Shown here: piece after piece, positions 8,322 to 19,000 of the stretch
How the letters are laid out: the number at the start of each line of letters is the position of its first letter
Numbering within the stretch: position 1 is the first letter of the stretch
DNA from: CBDCKN01 sp965219035
GTDB taxonomy: Bacteria; Gemmatimonadota; Gemmatimonadetes; Longimicrobiales; Gaopeijiaceae
Length of the DNA: 64,000 nucleotides
NCBI GenBank assembly: GCA_965219035.1
Contig: CBDCMR010000003.1
Span: 1,240,001 to 1,304,000 of the forward strand
Direction: 5' to 3'
Made by a program: the position numbers and the translations under genes
The notes under the pieces: model-generated
What the model was told of the DNA's origin: nothing
What the model saw: the letters and a program-made list of their open reading frames with translations, nothing else
The model's database searches: none

Positions 8322-10673
8322 ATGACGACCGATGTCCAGAAGTCCACGGTGACCGTGACCACGCTGGCGCTGTGTGCTGTCGTTGCTGGTTGCGGGCCAG
8401 ACGCCGCCACGCGGCAGACCGTGCGTAGCGCGGAGCTGCCGGCGGCGTTGGAAGCGCGGATCCATTCCCTTTATACGACATATGAGCTCGAGGCCGAACA
8501 GGTCATCCGTCGGGGGCGTTTGGTTGACCGGCAGTGGCTCCCAGATGGCTCCGGTTACCTGGCTCTCGAGGTCGGCGCAGACCGGTCAAGAGAGGCTCTA
8601 CTCACGTTGGGTGCCCTCATCCCTCTGGCCGAGACGCACTCTGAGCTAGTGCAGTACGATGCCGCGACCGGAGAGCGCAGCACACTCGTGTCGGCCTCGG
8701 ATCTTGTTCCGGCGGGTACCTCCCAGCCGCTCACCATCGAAGCTTATGCCCTCTCTGCCGACGGAGGGCGCATGCTCTTTCGTTCGAACACCCGCCGGCT
8801 GCCCGGGGCCGGCACTGTGGGCGATTGCTGGCTGCTGGACCGCCGGGCACGCACCCTTCGGAAGCTCGTCTCCGACGCCGAGTCGTGTAGCGGGTCTGGG
8901 GATCTGTCGGGGGGTTTATCCCCCGATGGGCGGCACCTCCTCTACGTGAGGCGGGGCAACCTGTTCGTGTACGATCTCGACACGGAGCGACACGTGGCGC
9001 TCACGCGGGATGCGCTACCGGATAGCGTCACGAATACTGGTTACTGGAGTCCTGACGGGAAGAACGTCGCTTACACGCAGCGAGACCAACGGAGCGTCAG
9101 GAGGTTCCCGATCATCAAATATACTGAGGAATGGTATCCGGTGGCGAAAGACACCCGTTACGCCAAGGTGGGCACCCCCATCGCGACGACACGGGTGGGC
9201 GTGGTGAACGCGGATGGCGGCCCGACCCAGTGGATCGCCGTTCCGGGAAGACCGGGTACGTATTACGTCAGCGCGAGTTGGGCAGGCAGTTCCGACGAGC
9301 TGCTGCTGGAGCAACAATCTCGGGGGCGGGACGCGTTCAGCGCTTTCTACGTGAACGTACGGACCAGTGCGGTCACCCCGATGTACCACGAATCCGACTC
9401 GGCGTGGGTGCGTCTCGAGCTCGAGCCGCTTCGGGATGGCAAGAGGTTCCTGCTGATCAGCGAGCGAGACGGCTGGCGGCACGCATTTCTCCTGTCGCGT
9501 GACGGCAAGACGCAGACGCTGCTGACGCCCGGGCCGCACGATATCCAACCCGCCATCTACCGCCGCGCGTATCAGACCGGCATGGTCGACGAGACGGGAG
9601 GCTGGTTCTACTATCATGCCTCGCCCGACAATGCCACTGAGTCCTATCTCTATCGCGTCCGATTGGACGGCAGCGGAAAGGCCGAACGGGTGACGCCGGT
9701 GACGGCCTCGGGATTCCACCAGTATGTTCTGTCGCCCGGCGGTCGGTACGCCTTCCATAGCTATTCGACCTTCGACACACCGCCGGTGACCGACCTCGTC
9801 GAGCTCCCCTCCCACCGGGTCGTGCGCGTGCTGGAGGACAATGCGGCGCTTCGCGAGAAGTTGAAAGCGTGGATCATAAACCCAACCGAGTTCTTCACGC
9901 TGGACATCGGGAACGGTGTCGTGATGGACGCGCTGATGATCAGGCCCCGGGACTTCGATGCGGGCAAGAAATACCCTTTGATCGTCTTCATCTACGCCGA
10001 GCCGGCGGACAACGTGGTGGAGAACGCTTGGGATGCCCAGCAGCGCAATCACCTCTTCCATCAGGCACTCGCCGACGAGGGGTATCTGGTGGCGTCGTGG
10101 GACAACCGGGGCACGCCGGCGCTCAAGGGTGCGGCCTGGCGCCGGGCTATCTTCCCCAGCCTGGGGCCCCTGTCGACCGAAGAGCAGGCGGCCGGCCTGC
10201 GCGAGCTGGGGCGCACGCGGCCGTACGTCGACCTCTCGCGGGTGGGGATCTGGGGCTGGAGCGCGGGCGGGACCAACACGTTGAACGCACTCTTTCGCAA
10301 GCCGGACCTGTATCACGTGGGCGTCGCGGTGGCCCCGAAGCCGCGGCCCGATCTGTACAGTGCAGGATTCCAGGAACGGTACATGAGGACCCTGGCGGAG
10401 AATTCCGAGGGCTACCGCCGGGCTGACCCCCTTAATTTCGCCGAGGGGTTGAAGGGGCGCCTACTCATCATGCACGGCTCGGGAGAGACGAATACCCATC
10501 TCCAGCACGTCGAACATCTGGTAAATCGTCTGGTCAAGCTCGGGAAGCCATTCGACTACATGGTGTACCCCGATCGCAACCACGGGCTGAGGGAAGGTGC
10601 CGGGTCCACCGCCCACGTACGCCGACTCATCGCGCGGTACTTCCTCGAACATCTCCCTCCTGGCGGACAGTGA
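8322..10673 (+). CDS. S9 family peptidase, predicted lipoprotein, catalytic Asp replaced by Glu
   Basis: A 783-aa protein with ribosome binding site TTGGAGGCGAC. The N terminus MTTDVQKSTVTVTTLALCA continues into VVAGC, a plausible lipobox, so it is probably lipid-anchored. DPP IV-type propeller strands (WSPDGKNVAYTQ) precede the hydrolase domain. The nucleophile is Ser647 in GWSAGGTNTL and the base His754 in NRNHGLREG. The acid position reads HGSGETNTHLQ, so Glu722 stands where DPP IV enzymes have Asp. The next S9 gene starts 29 bases after this stop and shares the change, so the two form an operon of close paralogs. Confidence 0.9.
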   Translation: MTTDVQKSTVTVTTLALCAVVAGCGPDAATRQTVRSAELPAALEARIHSLYTTYELEAEQVIRRGRLVDRQWLPDGSGYLALEVGADRSREALLTLGALIPLAETHSELVQYDAATGERSTLVSASDLVPAGTSQPLTIEAYALSADGGRMLFRSNTRRLPGAGTVGDCWLLDRRARTLRKLVSDAESCSGSGDLSGGLSPDGRHLLYVRRGNLFVYDLDTERHVALTRDALPDSVTNTGYWSPDGKNVAYTQRDQRSVRRFPIIKYTEEWYPVAKDTRYAKVGTPIATTRVGVVNADGGPTQWIAVPGRPGTYYVSASWAGSSDELLLEQQSRGRDAFSAFYVNVRTSAVTPMYHESDSAWVRLELEPLRDGKRFLLISERDGWRHAFLLSRDGKTQTLLTPGPHDIQPAIYRRAYQTGMVDETGGWFYYHASPDNATESYLYRVRLDGSGKAERVTPVTASGFHQYVLSPGGRYAFHSYSTFDTPPVTDLVELPSHRVVRVLEDNAALREKLKAWIINPTEFFTLDIGNGVVMDALMIRPRDFDAGKKYPLIVFIYAEPADNVVENAWDAQQRNHLFHQALADEGYLVASWDNRGTPALKGAAWRRAIFPSLGPLSTEEQAAGLRELGRTRPYVDLSRVGIWGWSAGGTNTLNALFRKPDLYHVGVAVAPKPRPDLYSAGFQERYMRTLAENSEGYRRADPLNFAEGLKGRLLIMHGSGETNTHLQHVEHLVNRLVKLGKPFDYMVYPDRNHGLREGAGSTAHVRRLIARYFLEHLPPGGQ

Positions 10674-10702
10674 TCCGCGAGGCGATTGCCGGAGGCTATC
10701 TC

Positions 10703-12946
10703 ATGATCACCTCAAGCTTCCCAAGAGCTCCCCTGCTCTCCTACCTCCTCCTCGTTTCGGCGGCCGTGCCCGCCCCGGCACAGGTTCCCGCCGAACTCGA
10801 GGCACGTTTGCGAGCGATCTACGAGGAGAACGAGTTCACAGCCAAACGCTTTAGAGCCAATTGGTTGCCCGACGGCTCTGGCTACCTCGTGCTAGAGCCG
10901 GCGGCATCGGGCACTGGCCAGGAGATCGTGCATTATGAGCCTTCCAGCGGCAACCGCACCGTCTTCGTCTCGATCGCGCAGGTGACGCCGCCGGGTGCTT
11001 CAAGGCCGCTGGAAGTCGGGCAGTACGAGCTGTCGAAGAACGCCGAGCGGGTGCTTTTCAAGACCAACACTCGCCCGGTCGTCGGTCGTCCTATCGACCT
11101 CGCCGATCTCTGGTTGCTCGATCGCACGACAGGTTCACTCCGGCAGGTGGCCTCCGGCGTGTGGTCGGCGAGCGCCACCCTCTCACCCGATGGCCAGCGC
11201 GTGGCCTACGTGCGCGACGCGGATCTAGTCGTAGAGGATATCCGAACCAAAGTGATTACGCGGATCACGAGGGACGGCAAAGCCGACTCTCTGAAATTCT
11301 ACGGAATGCGTGTGTTCGTGGGCGAAGGCGCTTCTCAAGCCCCCGGTGTGCGGTGGAGCCCGGACGGTCAGCAGATCGCATACGTTCAGTCGGACATCAG
11401 CAAAGTGCCCAGGATCCCCCTTCTCAACAATACAGACTCGGTCATTCCGACGGTTCGCTATGTGTACTACAGCCGTGTGGGAGCGCCCGGCGAGTCGTAT
11501 CGGCTGGGAATCGCGAGCGCGACGGGCGGCGAGACCCGCTGGCTGTCCCTCCCTGAGTACTCGGACGGAGTCACCGGTTGGAGCTTCGAATGGTCCTGGG
11601 AAGACGATTCGAAGCATCTCCTGATCGTTCAGGACAGTCGCGGGAGTGTCGTGCGAGACATTCTTCTCGCGAACGCGGCCACGGGGACCGTCAGGCGGCT
11701 CTACCGCCAGGAGGCCCCCTGGGGCCGCGGCCAGCGACCGGTCATCCGCGGCGACCGGATGTACGTGGAGATGGACCGGGATGGTTGGAGCCACATCTAC
11801 TCCATCTCGCGTGACGGGGAGGAGACGCGCTTGACGAGGGGAGCGTACGACCACTTGCGACCGATGAGCGATCAGAAAGGCCGGTCGTTGTATTTTTCCG
11901 CGTCACCCGATAATGCGACACAGAACTATCTGTACAAGGTCCGGCCGGACGAAACGGGAGAGGCGGATCGAGTCACTCCCGCAGATCAGCCGGGACAGCA
12001 CTCCTACCGGCTTTCTTCGGACGGGCGCTGGGCCTTTCACACCTACTCGACGATCGACTCACCGCCCGTGACGGAGCTGGTGGAGCTCCCGTCGCATCGC
12101 CTAGTACGCGTACTTGAATCCAACGCCGAGCTGCGAGAAAAACGGAAGCCCTGGATTCCTCGCCCGACCGAATTCCTCAAGCTGGACATCGGCGGCGGAG
12201 TGGTCATGGACGCGTGGCTGATCAAACCGCGTGACTTCGACCCCACGAAGAAGTATCCCGTGATCGTGTACATCTACGGCGAGAACGGGGGGACCACCGT
12301 CGACGATGCGTGGGGCCGGCGCTCGATGTTCCACCGGGCGATGGCCGACGCTGGCTACCTCGTGATGTCGATCGACAATCGTGGGACGCCGGCCCCGAAG
12401 GGAACCGCGTGGCGACGAGCGGGGGCTCGCGAGATGGGCCCACTTGCGGTACAAGACCAGGCGGCAGGGATACGGCGGCTGGCGCAAATGAGGCCGTATG
12501 TGGATTCGACCCGGGTCGGCATCTGGGGCTGGAGCGGCGGCGGATCAAATACGCTCAATGCGCTGTTCCGGCAGGGAGACCTATTCAAGGTCGGGGTCGC
12601 CGTTGCGTCCAAGCCGGTTCCCAAGACGTACTATGACAGTTGGCAACGAACCTATCTAGGCACACCCGCCGAGAATCCCGAAGGATACCGACTGAGCTCG
12701 CCGATCAACTATGCGGAAGGACTACGCGGGCATCTCCTAATCATCCATGGCACCGGAGAAACGAACTGCTTGTTCCAAGGGGTTGAGCTCCTCGTCAACC
12801 GGCTGGTCAAGCTGGGAAAATCGTTCGATTACATGACCTACCCGAATCGCAATCACGGCATCTCCGAAGGGGAGGGCACGTCGCTGCACGTACGCATGCT
12901 CATGGCGCGGCACTTTTTGACGTATCTGCCGTCGGGACCGAGGTGA
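10703..12946 (+). CDS. exported S9 family peptidase, paralog of the preceding gene, catalytic Asp replaced by Glu
   Basis: A 747-aa protein. The ATG at 10703 follows CGGAGG at about 8 bases and gives a signal peptide (LLSYLLLVSAAVPAPAQ); an upstream GTG overlapping the previous stop is less likely. The propeller is followed by a hydrolase domain with Ser611 in GWSGGGSNTL and His718 in NRNHGISEG. The acid residue is Glu686 in HGTGETNCLFQ, as in the upstream paralog. In both, HG-x-GETN replaces the family's usual HG-x-x-D-x-N. Function is inferred to be peptide cleavage in the periplasm, probably with a specificity different from the Asp-type enzymes nearby. Confidence 0.9.
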   Translation: MITSSFPRAPLLSYLLLVSAAVPAPAQVPAELEARLRAIYEENEFTAKRFRANWLPDGSGYLVLEPAASGTGQEIVHYEPSSGNRTVFVSIAQVTPPGASRPLEVGQYELSKNAERVLFKTNTRPVVGRPIDLADLWLLDRTTGSLRQVASGVWSASATLSPDGQRVAYVRDADLVVEDIRTKVITRITRDGKADSLKFYGMRVFVGEGASQAPGVRWSPDGQQIAYVQSDISKVPRIPLLNNTDSVIPTVRYVYYSRVGAPGESYRLGIASATGGETRWLSLPEYSDGVTGWSFEWSWEDDSKHLLIVQDSRGSVVRDILLANAATGTVRRLYRQEAPWGRGQRPVIRGDRMYVEMDRDGWSHIYSISRDGEETRLTRGAYDHLRPMSDQKGRSLYFSASPDNATQNYLYKVRPDETGEADRVTPADQPGQHSYRLSSDGRWAFHTYSTIDSPPVTELVELPSHRLVRVLESNAELREKRKPWIPRPTEFLKLDIGGGVVMDAWLIKPRDFDPTKKYPVIVYIYGENGGTTVDDAWGRRSMFHRAMADAGYLVMSIDNRGTPAPKGTAWRRAGAREMGPLAVQDQAAGIRRLAQMRPYVDSTRVGIWGWSGGGSNTLNALFRQGDLFKVGVAVASKPVPKTYYDSWQRTYLGTPAENPEGYRLSSPINYAEGLRGHLLIIHGTGETNCLFQGVELLVNRLVKLGKSFDYMTYPNRNHGISEGEGTSLHVRMLMARHFLTYLPSGPR

Positions 12947-12994
12947 ATGACGCGAACCCCAGCCCGCCACACTCCACCCTGGGAGGACCTTTGC

Positions 12995-14070
12995 ATGTTC
13001 ACACGCTCTGCCCATCGCCTCTTCCCAGCCATTTCCTTCGCCTTTCTGGCCGCGCCGGCGCTGGTACGCGCCCAAGCCTCCGAGTCGGTGCCTTCGCCGA
13101 TCAGGGTCGGTCCCAACGTGCACGTCAGCGTGGCACGGTCGGCGACCGCCCATTACGAGGTCTTGGTCGCCGCGGACCCTACCGATCCCAATCGGCTGCT
13201 CGCGTGCTCGATCATGGCGCGCCGCCCCGAATTCAGCGGCACCTACCTGTCCACAGACGGCGGGCAGCAATGGCGACCCGCGGTGGCCACCGATAGCGGC
13301 ATCATACGCGGCGACCCGGACTGCGCGATTGGACGAGACGAGAAGGCGTATTTCATCCAGATGTCGAACTATCCCGATGATGGGATCGGTCCGGTTCGTC
13401 CGGGGTCGTTCTACTCACACGATGGGGGCACGACATGGCGCCCAGGAGTCGTGCCCATGGCCAGCGGCGCAACGACGGACCGCCCCTACGTTGTGGTCGA
13501 CAACGGCGCCAAGAGTCCCTACCGCGGGCGGGTGTACCTGTACGGCTCGCCGCCGATGCGAGCGGGCGGTTCCACCCAGTGTGGATCGACAATCGCACGG
13601 GCGTGAATCAGATATGGACGGCGACGGTCGTCGCACCGGGACACGCGGTGAACAACGGGTCGCCGGACCTCGCCCGGCTCACGGACGTCTCTTCCCAGGT
13701 TCGGCTCGTGCGTACGGGAGTGACCTATGAGCGGGCGACGCAGGAGTTGCACCTCACGGTACGCCTGCAGAACAGGTCGGCGAGACCCATTGTGGGGCCG
13801 CTCAAGCTGCGAGCGATCAGCCTCCGGTCGGGGGTCGGTACGCCCACGCCGCTGAACGCGGATAACGGGATCAGTGGCGAAGGGGCGGTCTGGGACTTCT
13901 CGCCTGCGGGGCCCGGGGGGGCGCTCGCACCGGGGGGCACGACGGGGGAAAAGGTCCTGTGCTTCCGACTCGCTGGTGCGGAGGCGGCGGATCCGGGGCA
14001 GCGATCGGCGCTTGAGCTGCTCAAGTTCGATGGGAGGATCCTCGGCCGACCCCCGGCAAACTGGAACTGA
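12995..14070 (+). pseudogene. sialidase-like BNR propeller gene broken by an internal deletion
   Basis: The ATG at 12995 follows GGGAGG and begins a signal peptide (FPAISFAFLAAPALVRAQ). The first frame runs to about 13550 (Asp boxes STDGGQQW and SHDGGTTW, then DRPYVVVD and GRVYLYGS). It then ends in an unrelated 15-residue tail at 13606. A second frame picks up at about 13548 with LAADASGRFHPVWIDNRTG and continues to the normal C terminus (ILGRPP) at 14070. The neighbour at 14159 has the same N- and C-terminal blocks separated by about 270 more residues. So an out-of-frame deletion of roughly 800 bases has fused the two ends. Confidence 0.85.
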
Positions 14071-14158
14071 AGTGTTTCCTTAAACGATACACGGTCACGT
14101 TGGCCTGCTGATCGCCGGACCGGATATCGATCACGGTTATCGTGAAATGGAGACGAAG

Positions 14159-16042
14159 ATGCGAATGAGTGGAGTAATCCTCCTCGGCGCGTTGATGGGA
14201 TGTGTCGCCCAGCAGGCCTCAGGGCAAAGTATCCGACGCGCGAAGGTGTCGATCACCGCCGGGCCCACCGTGCAGGTGAGCAAAGCGGAACCGAACGTGA
14301 TGCATTACGAGATTCTGGCCGCGAGCGACCCGGGGCATCCCGGTCGCCTGATCACGTGCTCCCAGGCGCAGGCGAGGGAGCCCGACCGGGACCGGGACAC
14401 GAACTGCTACGTAACGTTCGATGGCGGCAAGACCTGGGACCTCACTTTGCAGGTCACCGAGGCTACGACCCAGGCCGATCCAACGGTCGTCTATGGGCTC
14501 GGAGACGACGTCTACGTGGTCGTTCTGGTGATTCCGGTCATTCCCGGGACTAGCTGGGGCTTTAGCGCGCATACTGTCGTGTACAAGTCGACCGATGGGG
14601 GCCGCACATGGAAGGAGGCGTCGCGGTTCGAGTTCACCGACCGCCCGTACATCGGAATCGATCGGAGCGGCAAGTATCCCGGCCGCCTCTATGTCGCAGG
14701 CCATTTGGCCATCCCAGGTATTACATCCTCGGTCGGAACCCGTTATGCGGTGCAGCTCTGGCGGTCGCTCGATGGCGGGAGCACGTTTCTCGGACCGGTG
14801 CAGGCGCTCTACCCGGAGGGGGCAAGCATCCTCGGCTTCGGTACGGGTGCGGTGCTGCAGGACGGAACGTTCGCCATCTGGTTTGGGCTTGGCAAGCCGG
14901 GCCGGGCCCGCGGGGGGAGGGACAACGAGTATCGGCCATTCCTCGGGCCTAACATGGAGGCCTACGTGGTCACCACGAGCGACGGTGGAGAGACCTTCTC
15001 GGAAGCGTCCAAGATTGGTGATTTCACGGTTGCCTTGAGCCGCACACCAGGCGCGTGGCCGCAAGGCCAGATGGCGGTCGACCCGGGCAGCGAGGCATTC
15101 AAGGACCGGCTCTATGCGGTGTTCCCCGCCTCGTCGGCCAGCGGGGATAGCCGAGGCCAGGTGCAGTTCATCTATTCGACGGACAAGGGCAAGACGTGGT
15201 CGCAGCCAGTGATCGTCAACGATGATCGAACTCCGGGGCCTGGTGAGCCGGCGTCTGATCATTTGCTCCCTGTCGTGGCCGTGAACGAGGATGGCGTCGT
15301 GCTGGTGACCTGGAACGACACCCGCGAGGCCAGAGATGGTCTTGGTTGGATCGTGCGGGGTGCGGCCTCGCTCGACGGCGGCGAGACCTTCTCGGCGAGT
15401 GTGGCGCTCACCGATGTCGCCCACGACATCTCCTCGCCAACAACCGAGTGGCCGATCATCGTCCGGGGTGGCCAGGGGATGAGCGCCGTGCTCTCGCGAC
15501 ATTTGATCGGCGGCGGTGATACGGGGGGATTAGCCGCCGACCTGGACGGCACCTTTCATCCAGTCTGGAGCGACAGTCGAACAGGCGTAATGCAGCTCTG
15601 GACGACGTCAGTGAAGGTGGAGGGCACCGCGGTAAGAAATGGGGCTCCCGATCTCGCGGGACTGGACGACATCAGCCGCTCGTTGAGCCTGGAGCTCTCC
15701 CGCCAGAGCTTCGATCGGGCAACGGGCACGCTGAGCTTGACGGCCCAGCTCCGGAATACTTCGAAAGACACCGTCGTGGCTCCACTGAAGGTTCGGGTGC
15801 TCCGGCTCGAGTCCCAGCTGGGTATTCCAGAGATTCTGAACACGGATAACGGCGAGAACGGAACCGGAGCTGTGTGGGATTTCAGCCCGCAGCTCCCCGG
15901 AGCGGTGCTCGCCCCGGGAGGAGTGTCGTCGCCAAGGACGCTCACCTTTCGAATCACCGACATTCGGCCGGTGGAGCCAGGAAGACGGTTCCGCTCCGGG
16001 CTGGTGAGTCTCGACACGCGCATCCTTGGCAGAAGTCCGTAA
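14159..16042 (+). CDS. exported sialidase-like BNR propeller protein
   Basis: A 627-aa protein. The ATG at 14159 has GGAG seven bases upstream; the ATGs at 14147 and 14165 are alternatives. The N terminus has a hydrophobic stretch VILLGALMGC that could be a lipoprotein signal or a plain signal peptide ending ASGQ. Asp boxes include TFDGGKTW, STDGGRTW, SLDGGSTF, TSDGGETF, STDKGKTW and SLDGGETF, as in six-bladed sialidase folds. A C-terminal beta domain (about residue 490 onward, GAVWDFSP and VLAPGG) resembles an adhesion or Fn3-like module. It is the intact copy of the broken gene upstream. The substrate is unknown. Confidence 0.8.
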   Translation: MRMSGVILLGALMGCVAQQASGQSIRRAKVSITAGPTVQVSKAEPNVMHYEILAASDPGHPGRLITCSQAQAREPDRDRDTNCYVTFDGGKTWDLTLQVTEATTQADPTVVYGLGDDVYVVVLVIPVIPGTSWGFSAHTVVYKSTDGGRTWKEASRFEFTDRPYIGIDRSGKYPGRLYVAGHLAIPGITSSVGTRYAVQLWRSLDGGSTFLGPVQALYPEGASILGFGTGAVLQDGTFAIWFGLGKPGRARGGRDNEYRPFLGPNMEAYVVTTSDGGETFSEASKIGDFTVALSRTPGAWPQGQMAVDPGSEAFKDRLYAVFPASSASGDSRGQVQFIYSTDKGKTWSQPVIVNDDRTPGPGEPASDHLLPVVAVNEDGVVLVTWNDTREARDGLGWIVRGAASLDGGETFSASVALTDVAHDISSPTTEWPIIVRGGQGMSAVLSRHLIGGGDTGGLAADLDGTFHPVWSDSRTGVMQLWTTSVKVEGTAVRNGAPDLAGLDDISRSLSLELSRQSFDRATGTLSLTAQLRNTSKDTVVAPLKVRVLRLESQLGIPEILNTDNGENGTGAVWDFSPQLPGAVLAPGGVSSPRTLTFRITDIRPVEPGRRFRSGLVSLDTRILGRSP

Positions 16043-16072
16043 CCCGACAGGTAAAGAGGGAGGGTAGGCCAG

Positions 16073-19000
16073 ATGAAGCGATATCTCGGCGGGGGCATGT
16101 TGATGGTCGCACTGTTGATCTGTGCCCTGGTAATACCCGTGGCCGGTGAAGCGCAGCGGACGGATACCGTGGGGTTCCCCCTTGAGCCGACGCGCACAGT
16201 CAGCTTCACCACCGACGAGGGCACCTGGCTGGATCTGGACGTGTCGCCCGACGGGCGCACTATCGTCTTCGAGATGTTAGGCGATCTCTATACGCTGCCG
16301 ATCGCCGGGGGGAAGGCGACGCGCATTACGAGCGGATTCAGTTACGACGCGCAGCCGCGGTTCTCTCCGGACGGCGCGCGAATCGTCTTCGTGAGTGATC
16401 GCGGCGGGGCCCATAACGTCTGGATCGCTGCGGCCGACGGGACCGGTCTGCGCATGATTACGCAGGGTGATAATTCCCGTTATCAATCACCGGAGTGGAC
16501 GCCCGACGGGCACATCGCCGTATTGCGCGGGGCTGGTTTGAGGTCGCGCGTGCCCACCCCGTTTCCCGTCCGTAACTATCCTGAATACGATTACTATGAG
16601 CTGGTCCTCCTTGACCTCAGGGGCGGGACCGGGACGCCTCTTCCGGTGACCGGAGGAAAGTCTGTCTCGGGACCCGCCTTTGGCTCGGATCCCCGGTACG
16701 TCTACGCCGCGGCCGGAACGCTCGTAGGCTACGGCAGTTGGTCCATCGTCGTATACGACCGAGATACCGGTAAGACCGCGACGCGCGTGCGGCGGCTCGG
16801 AGGCGCTGTGCGGCCCATCATCAGCGCCGACAACCGCTGGCTGGTGTACGGCACCCGTCATGATGCGGGCCAAGCGCTCCGGCTCGTGGATCTCACTACC
16901 GGCGATGATCGGATGCTGGTGGCGGATGCGCAGCGGGACGAGCAGGAGAGTTGGACGTCGCGCGACCTCATGCCCGCCTCGGCGTTTACGCCTGATGGCC
17001 AGACGCTCATCATCTATAAGAAGGGCGGGTTCTGGCGAATCGCGATTCCGGGGGGGGAGGCCACCAAGATTCCCTTTACGGCCGATGTCGAGCTGGGCCT
17101 CGCTCCGCTGGAGCGCTTCCAGTATCCGCTGAAAGACAGCACGCTTCTGGTACGTCAGATCCGGGGGGCCCGGCCATCGCCCGACGGGCGCCGTCTGGTG
17201 TTCACGGCGCTCAACAAACTGTGGGTGATGGATCTCGTCGGCTGCGAGTCGGGAGCTGGTAGCCGGTCCGCGTGCCAGCCACGTCGCCTCACCAGCGAAG
17301 CGTCTGAGTTAGGCGAACATGGGCCTGTGTGGTCTCCCGATGGGCAGTTCATCGCGTATGTAACCTGGACCAACGAAGGGCAGAATTCGGGGGGCGACAT
17401 ATACCGCGTCTCGGCGACATCATCCCGACCGGAGCCGCCGGAACGCCTCACCACGCGTCGTGCGGTCTACGACACGCCAACTTATTCCTCCGACGGACGC
17501 CGCATCGTAGCCCAGCGCCGCGGGCGGCAGCAACAGCTGCGGGGAGGCGGGGGGGGCGCCGAGCTGAGTGATCTGGTGTGGCTGCCAAGCGATGGTGGGG
17601 AGGCGACGGTCATCGCACCGGGCACTGCCACGCCCCAGTTCACCAGAGATGCCTCGCGTGTCTGGGTCGCGGCCAATGACGGGAGCGGATCGGTCGAGCT
17701 AGTCTCGATGCGATGGGACGGTCAGGACCGGCGGGTGGAGGTGACGGTTCCAGGGGCCCAGAATGTCTGGATCTCGCCCGATGGGACCCAAGCCATTGCC
17801 ACGGGCGGTCCCGGACCGCAGCTCTTCCACTTTGCCATGTCCGGCGTGCCGGCAGACACCATCGACCTCGTGACGCCGGCGGCGTCTGGAGTGCCCCTCC
17901 GCAAGCTCACGTCGATCGCGGCGCATTTCTCCGACTGGAGCCGGAATGCGAAGACCATCCACTATTCGATCGGCCGATCTTTCTTCACGATCGATGCACC
18001 CTTCACGGCCGATGGGGCGAACGATGGAAGGAGTACCGCGCGACAGCTCGATGTCACGCTTGTTGTTCCCCAGGATCGACCGCGAGGAACCGTGGTGTTC
18101 CGCGGCGCGCGACTGGTCACGATGAACGGTAACGAGGTCATCGAGAATGGTGATCTGGTGGTCACCGACAACCGGATCACGGCTGTCGGTGCCTCTGGAC
18201 GGGTGGCGATTCCTGGGGGGGCGGAGGTGATCGATGTCAGCGGCAAGACGATCCTGCCCGGCTACGTCGACGCCCACGGGCACGTCGGTGCCGGCACATG
18301 GGATCTCCTGAGTACAAGCAAGTGGGAGTACCAGGCGAACCTGGCCTACGGAGTCACAACGGTCCGCGATCCCTCGACAGGTGTCGATGCGTTCGGCTAC
18401 GCGGAGCTGGTGCAGACGGGGGCGATGCTCGGCCCGCGGCTGTACGCGACGGGTCCAGCGCTTCACGGAGACCAAAACATCACCAGCCTCGAGGACGCGC
18501 GGAACATCATTGCCCGATATCACGATTTCTACGGGGCGAACTATATAAAGGAGTACTCCCCGGGCGAGCGGAAGGTGCGACAATGGATCATCATGGCCGC
18601 TCGGGAGAAGCGCGTCACGGTGGTGACCGATCCCGACATGGACATAGCCAAGTATCTCACCGAAGTGTGGGACGGGTATCACGAGATCGGCCATGGATGG
18701 TCCTTCCTTCCGATCTACAAGGACCTCGCGGAGCTCGTCGCGGCCTCCAAGACCGCCTTCACCGCCACCTTGATCACGTCCCTCACCAGCAGAGCCCAGG
18801 GTGACGACTATTTCTACTTTCGGCGGAACATCCACGATGATCCCAAGCTTCGGCGGTTCTTTCCGCACGAGGAGATCGATCGGCGAGTCCTGCGTCGAGG
18901 AGGGTGGTACGCGGAGAACCAGTTCACCGTGAAGGAAGACGCCGAGGGGCTCAGGAAGATGATCGAGGCAGGTGCGTTGGTGGCCATCGGTGGGCACGGC

